Origin: Mesorhizobium sp. B2-1-1
GTDB taxonomy: Bacteria; Pseudomonadota; Alphaproteobacteria; Rhizobiales; Rhizobiaceae
NCBI RefSeq assembly: GCF_006442975.2
Contig: NZ_CP083954.1
Span: 4,533,501 to 4,597,500 of the forward strand
Direction: 5' to 3'
DNA: 64,000 nucleotides
Shown here piece by piece: positions 59,478-64,000 of this stretch. The translations under genes were made by a program, and so were the position numbers. Numbering within the stretch: the stretch's first letter is position 1; the number at the start of each line of letters is the position of its first letter. The notes below the pieces were generated by a model that worked only from the letters and a program-made list of their open reading frames with translations, was not told where the DNA came from and did not search any database.

Positions 59478-60875
59478 ATGCAATATGTGAGTACCCGCGG
59501 CGAGGCGCCCGCGCTTGGGTTTTGCGATGCCGTCCTGACAGGCCTGGCACACGACGGCGGGCTCTATGTGCCGCGCCAGTGGCCGCAATTCTCGATGGCC
59601 GAGATCCGCGCCATGCGCGGCCTGGCCTATCCCGAACTGGCCATCCGGGTGCTGTCGCCGTTCCTTGGCGACGAAATCCCGGCCCCCGTGTTCGAGCGCC
59701 TGGTGCGGGAGGCCTATGCCACCTTCCGCCACGAGGCTGTCTGCCCGCTGGTCCAGACCGGCCCCAACGCTTTTGTCCTCGAACTCTTCCATGGACCTAC
59801 GCTCGCCTTCAAGGACGTGGCGATGCAGTTGCTCGCCCGGCTGATGGACCATGTGCTCGCCGAACGCAACCAGAATGCCACCATCGTCGGCGCCACATCG
59901 GGCGACACCGGCGGAGCAGCGATAGACGCCTTCGCCGGGCGCAGCCGCACCGACATCTTCATTCTCTTCCCGCATGGCCGCGTGTCGCCGGTGCAGCAAC
60001 GGCAGATGACGACATCGAAGGCTGAGAACGTGCATGCCCTGGCGATCGAAGGCAATTTCGACGATTGCCAGGGCATGCTCAAGGACATGTTCAACGATCA
60101 CGGCTTTCGCGACCGTGTCTCGCTGTCGGGGGTGAATTCGATCAACTGGGCCCGCATCATGGCCCAGATCGTCTATTATTTCTCCTCGGCCCTGTCGCTC
60201 GGCGCGCCCGATCGCCCCGTCTCCTTCACCGTGCCCACAGGGAATTTCGGCGATATCTTTGCCGGTTACGCCGCCAAAAAAATGGGCCTGCCGATCGATC
60301 GGCTGGTCATCGCCACCAACGACAACGACATACTGGCACGCACTTTCGCGACCGGCGAATACCGCACCAAGGGCGTGTTCGCGACCACCTCGCCTTCCAT
60401 GGACATCCAGGTGTCGTCGAATTTCGAGCGCCTGCTGTTTGAGGCGTCGGGCCGCGACCCGGCGACCGTGCGGCGCTACATGGCCGGGCTCAAACAATCC
60501 GGCGCCTTCACCATAGAAGCCGCGGAAATCGCGGGGATGCGGGCCGAATTCGATGCCGGCCGCGCAGCTATGGACGAGGTCGCCGCGACGATACGCTCGA
60601 CGCTCGCGGCTAGCAACTACCTGCTTGATCCGCATACCGCGGCAGCCGTGCATGTCGCGGCCGGCAAGGCTTCGAATGCCGTGCCGATGGTGGTGCTGGG
60701 CACTGCGCACCCAGCAAAATTCCCGGCCGCCGTCGAGGCCGCCAGCGGCGTGTCACCCGCACTGCCCGCATGGCTAGGTGGATTGATGACATCGGAGGAA
60801 AAATACACGGTACTTCCATCCGACCTGAAAATGGTGGAAGATTACGTCAGCCGCCGTGCGCGAGCGGCGCGTTAA
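59478..60875 (+). CDS. thrC: Threonine synthase
   Basis: It converts O-phosphohomoserine to threonine with PLP. The 465-residue protein has the N-terminal MQYVSTRGEAPALGFCDAVLTGLAHDGGLYVP, the PLP lysine in PTLAFKDVAMQLLARL, GATSGDTGGAAIDAF for phosphate binding, and VPTGNFGDIFAGYAAKKMGLPIDRLV. ATG 59478 matches family N-termini; an earlier in-frame ATG is at 59436. It is 14 bases upstream of the M16 peptidase gene in the same direction. Confidence 0.96.
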   Translation: MQYVSTRGEAPALGFCDAVLTGLAHDGGLYVPRQWPQFSMAEIRAMRGLAYPELAIRVLSPFLGDEIPAPVFERLVREAYATFRHEAVCPLVQTGPNAFVLELFHGPTLAFKDVAMQLLARLMDHVLAERNQNATIVGATSGDTGGAAIDAFAGRSRTDIFILFPHGRVSPVQQRQMTTSKAENVHALAIEGNFDDCQGMLKDMFNDHGFRDRVSLSGVNSINWARIMAQIVYYFSSALSLGAPDRPVSFTVPTGNFGDIFAGYAAKKMGLPIDRLVIATNDNDILARTFATGEYRTKGVFATTSPSMDIQVSSNFERLLFEASGRDPATVRRYMAGLKQSGAFTIEAAEIAGMRAEFDAGRAAMDEVAATIRSTLAASNYLLDPHTAAAVHVAAGKASNAVPMVVLGTAHPAKFPAAVEAASGVSPALPAWLGGLMTSEEKYTVLPSDLKMVEDYVSRRARAAR

Positions 60876-60889
60876 GGAGTACGAACCAT

Positions 60890-62182
60890 ATGGGTGTTGA
60901 GGTAAGCCGTCTGTCGAACGGCCTGACAGTCGCCACCGAAACCCTTCCAAGCATCGAATCGGTTGCCCTGGGTGCCTGGGTCAAGTCGGGTGCCCGCAAT
61001 GAGCGTGATGAAGAGCATGGCATGGCCCATCTGCTCGAGCACATGGCGTTCAAGGGCACAAAGCGGCGAACAGCCTTCGAGATCGCCTCGGAAATCGAGG
61101 ACGTCGGCGGCGAGATCAACGCCGCCACCAGCGTCGAGACCACATCCTACTATGCCAGGGTGCTCTCCGACGACGTGCCGCTGGCCGTCGACATTCTTGC
61201 CGACATCCTGCAGGAATCGGAATTCGATCCGCAGGAGCTCGAACGCGAGCAACACGTGATCCTGCAGGAAATCGGCGCCGCGCACGACACGCCCGATGAC
61301 ATCGTGTTCGACCGGTTCACCGAGACCGCCTTTCGCCACCAGACCATCGGCCGCTCGATTCTGGGCACGCCGGAGACCGTCAAATCCTTTACCTCGAAGC
61401 AATTGCACGATTTCATCGAGCGCCAATACGGCGCCGAACGCATGGTGATCGTGGCCGCCGGCGACATCAAGCACGACAATTTCGTGCGCGAGGTGGAAAA
61501 GCAGCTCGGCGGTTTCCGCACCAAGGCCGACAACACCATCCCGCAATATGCGCAATATGTTGGCGGCGATTTCCGCGAGGACCGCGACCTGATGGACGCG
61601 CAGATCGTGCTGGGCTTCGAAGGCCGCGCCTACCATGTGCGCGATTTCTACGCCTCGCAGGTGCTGTCGATGATCCTCGGCGGCGGCATGTCGTCCAGGC
61701 TGTTCCAGGAAGTCCGCGAAAAGCGTGGCCTGTGCTATTCGGTCTATGCCTTCCACTGGGGCTTTTCCGACACCGGCATATTCGGCGTCCATGCCGCGAC
61801 CGGGCAGAGCGACATCGCCGAACTGGTGCCCGTCATCATCGAGGAATTGCAGAAGGCCGGCGAGAACATCCTGCAGGAAGAGCTCGACCGGGCGCGCGCG
61901 CAATACCGCGCAGGTCTGATCATGTCGGCGGAAAGCCCGGCCAGCCGCGCCTCGCAGATCGCGAGACAGCTGCTCTTGTTCGGCCGGCCGATCGCCAAGG
62001 AGGAACTGATGGAGCGGCTGTCGGCGCTGACGGTCGATCGTTTGACCGACCTGTCGTCACGGCTGTTCTCGACCAAACCGACGCTTACCGCTGTAGGGCC
62101 CGTGGGTACGCTGGCGCCATACGAAGCGATCCTCGATTCGCTTCCGGGCACGCCCACCACGGCCCGCAAGCTCGCCGTCTAA
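60890..62182 (+). CDS. M16 family zinc peptidase (processing peptidase-like)
   Basis: This 430-residue protein has the inverted zinc motif HLLEH in GMAHLLEHMAFKGTKRRTA, with the third metal Glu in the following helix (EINAATSVETTSYYARV). The C-terminal half has LMDAQIVLGFEGRAY, SRLFQEVREKRGLCYSVYAFHWGFSDTG, typical of the mitochondrial-processing-peptidase-like group. ATG 60890 follows an AAGGAG box eight bases upstream; a longer frame into thrC is rejected. It may process secreted or membrane proteins. The thrC-M16-GNAT order gives a compact transcription unit. Confidence 0.94.
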   Translation: MGVEVSRLSNGLTVATETLPSIESVALGAWVKSGARNERDEEHGMAHLLEHMAFKGTKRRTAFEIASEIEDVGGEINAATSVETTSYYARVLSDDVPLAVDILADILQESEFDPQELEREQHVILQEIGAAHDTPDDIVFDRFTETAFRHQTIGRSILGTPETVKSFTSKQLHDFIERQYGAERMVIVAAGDIKHDNFVREVEKQLGGFRTKADNTIPQYAQYVGGDFREDRDLMDAQIVLGFEGRAYHVRDFYASQVLSMILGGGMSSRLFQEVREKRGLCYSVYAFHWGFSDTGIFGVHAATGQSDIAELVPVIIEELQKAGENILQEELDRARAQYRAGLIMSAESPASRASQIARQLLLFGRPIAKEELMERLSALTVDRLTDLSSRLFSTKPTLTAVGPVGTLAPYEAILDSLPGTPTTARKLAV

Positions 62183-62197
62183 GCCCGCACAAGCGCC

Positions 62198-62794
62198 GTG
62201 TTCGCGCTCCCTTTCTTTCGCCGCGACCTGCCGGCACTGAAGGGCGACCGCGTGACGCTGCGCGTGCCGTTCACCAATGACTACCGGGAGTGGTCGGCGG
62301 TGCGCGGCGAGAGCCGGGCCTTTCTAGAACCATGGGAGCCGCGCTGGGCGCCGGACGAGCTTGACCGGGCGGCATGGCGGCTGCGCATCAGCCGTTACCG
62401 CGAGGACTATGCGCAAGGGACGGCGATCGCCTTCTTCATATTCGAGAAATCGAGCGGCAGGTTGGCTGGCGGAATTACGCTCGGCAACATACGCCACGGG
62501 GTCTCGCAAAGCGGGCATGTCGGCTACTGGATCGGCGAGCGCTTCGGCGGCCGTGGCCTGATGACCGACGCCGTCAAGGTCGTGACCCGCTTCGCCTTCG
62601 ATACGCTGAGGTTGCACCGGATCGAAGCGGCCTGTATTCCCGACAATATCAGGTCGATCCGTGTGCTTGAAAAAGCCGGATTCCGGCGCGAAGGACTTCT
62701 GCGATCCTACCTCAGGATCAATGGCATCTGGCAGGACCACTACCTCTACGCCCGGATCGCGGACGATCCGCCAGGCGCTGGAACGAAGGACTGA
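62198..62794 (+). CDS. GNAT acetyltransferase (RimJ/RimL-like)
   Basis: This 198-residue acetyltransferase has the GNAT acetyl-CoA loop in GHVGYWIGERFGGRGLMTDAVKVVTRFAF and the following LHRIEAACIPDNIRSIRVLEKAGFRREGLLRSYLRINGIWQDHYLYA, which is typical of the RimJ/RimL protein-N-acetyltransferases. The start is GTG 62198 (MFALPFFRR). It follows the M16 peptidase by 15 bases. Its target is unknown. Confidence 0.9.
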   Translation: MFALPFFRRDLPALKGDRVTLRVPFTNDYREWSAVRGESRAFLEPWEPRWAPDELDRAAWRLRISRYREDYAQGTAIAFFIFEKSSGRLAGGITLGNIRHGVSQSGHVGYWIGERFGGRGLMTDAVKVVTRFAFDTLRLHRIEAACIPDNIRSIRVLEKAGFRREGLLRSYLRINGIWQDHYLYARIADDPPGAGTKD

Positions 62795-62797
62795 TTT

Positions 62798-64000
62798 TTG
62801 ACGAAATTCCTGCGCAACGGGCCGCTGTTCGCCTTTGTCCTCGCGACGATCCTGACGCTGTGCGCGGCGTCCTCGGCCTTTGCCGTCGAACCGATCAAGA
62901 TCGCTCGCGACGATGTCGCGCTCGATCTGTCCGGCGCCGTGGAAATCTACCGCAACCAGGGCGAAAACTTCCAGGTTTCGACCGCGCCCGGGCCCGACGG
63001 CATCGTACGACGCATCGAGGTCGAGGCCAATGACGCCCGTTCCACCGGCGACTGGGCCGTGTTCGCGCTTGCCAACACCACCGACCAGCAGCTCGATCGG
63101 CTGATCGTGGCGCCGCATTTCCGACTGGTCAATTCCGGCATCTTCTGGCCGGATCTCGGCTCGACCCGTATCGCCGCCATCACGCCCAGCGAAGGCTTTG
63201 CGCTCGACCGCCAGAGCAGCCCGGACGCCGACGTCTTCCGGGTGACGCTGAACCCGGGAACGGTGATCACCTTCATCGCCGAACTCGCCTCGCCCAAGCT
63301 GCCGCAGGTCTATCTCTGGGACCCGGAATCCTACAAGGACTCAGTCAATTCCTACACGCTGTTCCGCGGCATCGTCATCGGCATCGCCGGGCTTCTCGCG
63401 CTGTTCCTGACCATCCTGTTCGTGGTCAAGGGAACCTCCATGTTCCCTGCGACCGCAGCACTCGCCTGGGCCGTGCTTGCCTATATCTGCGTCGATTTCG
63501 GCTTCCTCAACAAGATCATCGAGATATCGCCCGGCAACGAGCAGATGTGGCGGGCGGGAACGGAGGTGGCCCTGGCGGCGACCTTCGTGGTGTTCCTGTT
63601 CGCCTATCTCAATCTCAATCGATGGCACGGCCATTTCAGCTATGGGGCGCTGGTCTGGATCCTTGGCCTGCTCTTGATCGCCGGCGTCGCCATCGTCGAC
63701 CCGGCGGTTGCCGCGGGCATCGCCAGGCTGTCCTTCGCCGCCACCGCGCTGACCGGGCTCGGCCTGATCATCTTCCTCGGCATACGCGGTTATGATCGCG
63801 CGATCATGCTTGTGCCCAGTTGGGTGATGGTGCTGTTGTGGCTATGCGGATCGTGGATGGCGATAACCGGCATGCTCGACAACGACATCGCCCAGCCGGC
63901 GCTTGGCGGCGGTCTGATCCTCATCATCCTGCTGATCGGCTTCACCGTCATGCAGCATGCCTTCGCCGGAGGCGCGCTGCACCAGGGCCTGTTCTCCGAC
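62798..64000 (+). CDS. Large membrane sensor-like protein (partial, continues beyond window)
   Basis: The frame opens at TTG 62798, after AAGGA seven bases upstream, and stays open to the right edge (401 residues). A signal peptide (FVLATILTLCAASSAFA) is followed by a periplasmic beta-rich domain (residues about 25-190), then at least six or seven hydrophobic segments (FRGIVIGIAGLLALFLTILFVV, VALAATFVVFLFAYLNL, IILLIGFTVMQHAF). This resembles the 7TMR-DISM sensor architecture, which usually carries a C-terminal GGDEF, EAL or histidine-kinase output. The output domain lies outside the window, so the function is unknown. Confidence 0.75.
   Translation, partial: MTKFLRNGPLFAFVLATILTLCAASSAFAVEPIKIARDDVALDLSGAVEIYRNQGENFQVSTAPGPDGIVRRIEVEANDARSTGDWAVFALANTTDQQLDRLIVAPHFRLVNSGIFWPDLGSTRIAAITPSEGFALDRQSSPDADVFRVTLNPGTVITFIAELASPKLPQVYLWDPESYKDSVNSYTLFRGIVIGIAGLLALFLTILFVVKGTSMFPATAALAWAVLAYICVDFGFLNKIIEISPGNEQMWRAGTEVALAATFVVFLFAYLNLNRWHGHFSYGALVWILGLLLIAGVAIVDPAVAAGIARLSFAATALTGLGLIIFLGIRGYDRAIMLVPSWVMVLLWLCGSWMAITGMLDNDIAQPALGGGLILIILLIGFTVMQHAFAGGALHQGLFSD

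Overview
The window looks like chromosomal DNA of a high-GC alphaproteobacterium of the order Rhizobiales, probably Mesorhizobium or a close relative. The grounds are a CcrM-type DNA methyltransferase, ExoP/ExoF-type polysaccharide export proteins, BioY, SMC, a DUF1499 protein and pyruvate phosphate dikinase, together with strong GC-rich third codon positions. This is inference from gene content and style; no rRNA or other taxonomic marker is present.

Positions 1 to about 38985 form a large surface-polysaccharide locus. At the left edge is a truncated membrane-anchored CapD/FlaA1-type nucleotide-sugar dehydratase (minus strand). From 2509 to 16288 a plus-strand run encodes GDP-mannose synthesis (ManB, ManC), GDP-4-keto-6-deoxymannose formation (Gmd), a DegT-type sugar aminotransferase (perosamine synthase-like), an ABC-2 exporter (Wzm/Wzt), four putative glycosyltransferases and a PglD-type sugar N-acyltransferase. 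Together these look like an ABC-transporter-dependent O-polysaccharide built partly from N-acylated perosamine. Its middle part (about 5435-13260) looks more A/T-rich than its surroundings.

From 38985 back to 16365 everything is on the minus strand. This block holds a phosphoglycosyltransferase (initiating enzyme), a UDP-HexNAc 6-dehydrogenase, a UDP-glucuronate 4-epimerase-like enzyme, a methyltransferase, four GT4 glycosyltransferases, a Wzy-like and a Wzx-like membrane protein, two unusual paralogous secreted proteins, an OPX lipoprotein (ExoF/Wza type), a Wzc/ExoP tyrosine kinase, an uncharacterised anchored protein, an O-antigen-ligase-family membrane protein and the complete dTDP-L-rhamnose pathway (rfbACBD). 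This looks like a Wzx/Wzy-type exopolysaccharide system, so two export modes sit back to back in one locus. dTDP-rhamnose could feed either.

From 39379 to the right edge the window is ordinary chromosomal backbone: bioY, a metallo-beta-lactamase-fold hydrolase, a DUF1499 membrane protein, an acyl-CoA ligase, small unknown or DUF427 proteins, a divergent polysaccharide deacetylase, ppdK, a VOC protein, tRNA-Gln(TTG), a VanZ-like protein, smc, a DsbA-like lipoprotein, a DciA-like protein, mutY with an in-frame 24-bp minisatellite, two HAD hydrolases, ccrM, a lipoprotein, thrC, an M16 peptidase, a GNAT acetyltransferase and the start of a large membrane sensor-like protein that runs off the window.

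The most unusual items are the pair of secreted FecR-like paralogs ending in QDDDxAVSR beside the export genes, the 765-residue double-domain protein at 9290, a glycosyltransferase that apparently starts at ATT, the mutY minisatellite, and a palindrome/direct-repeat cluster in front of the exopolysaccharide block. All assignments come from reading the sequence; no database search was run.
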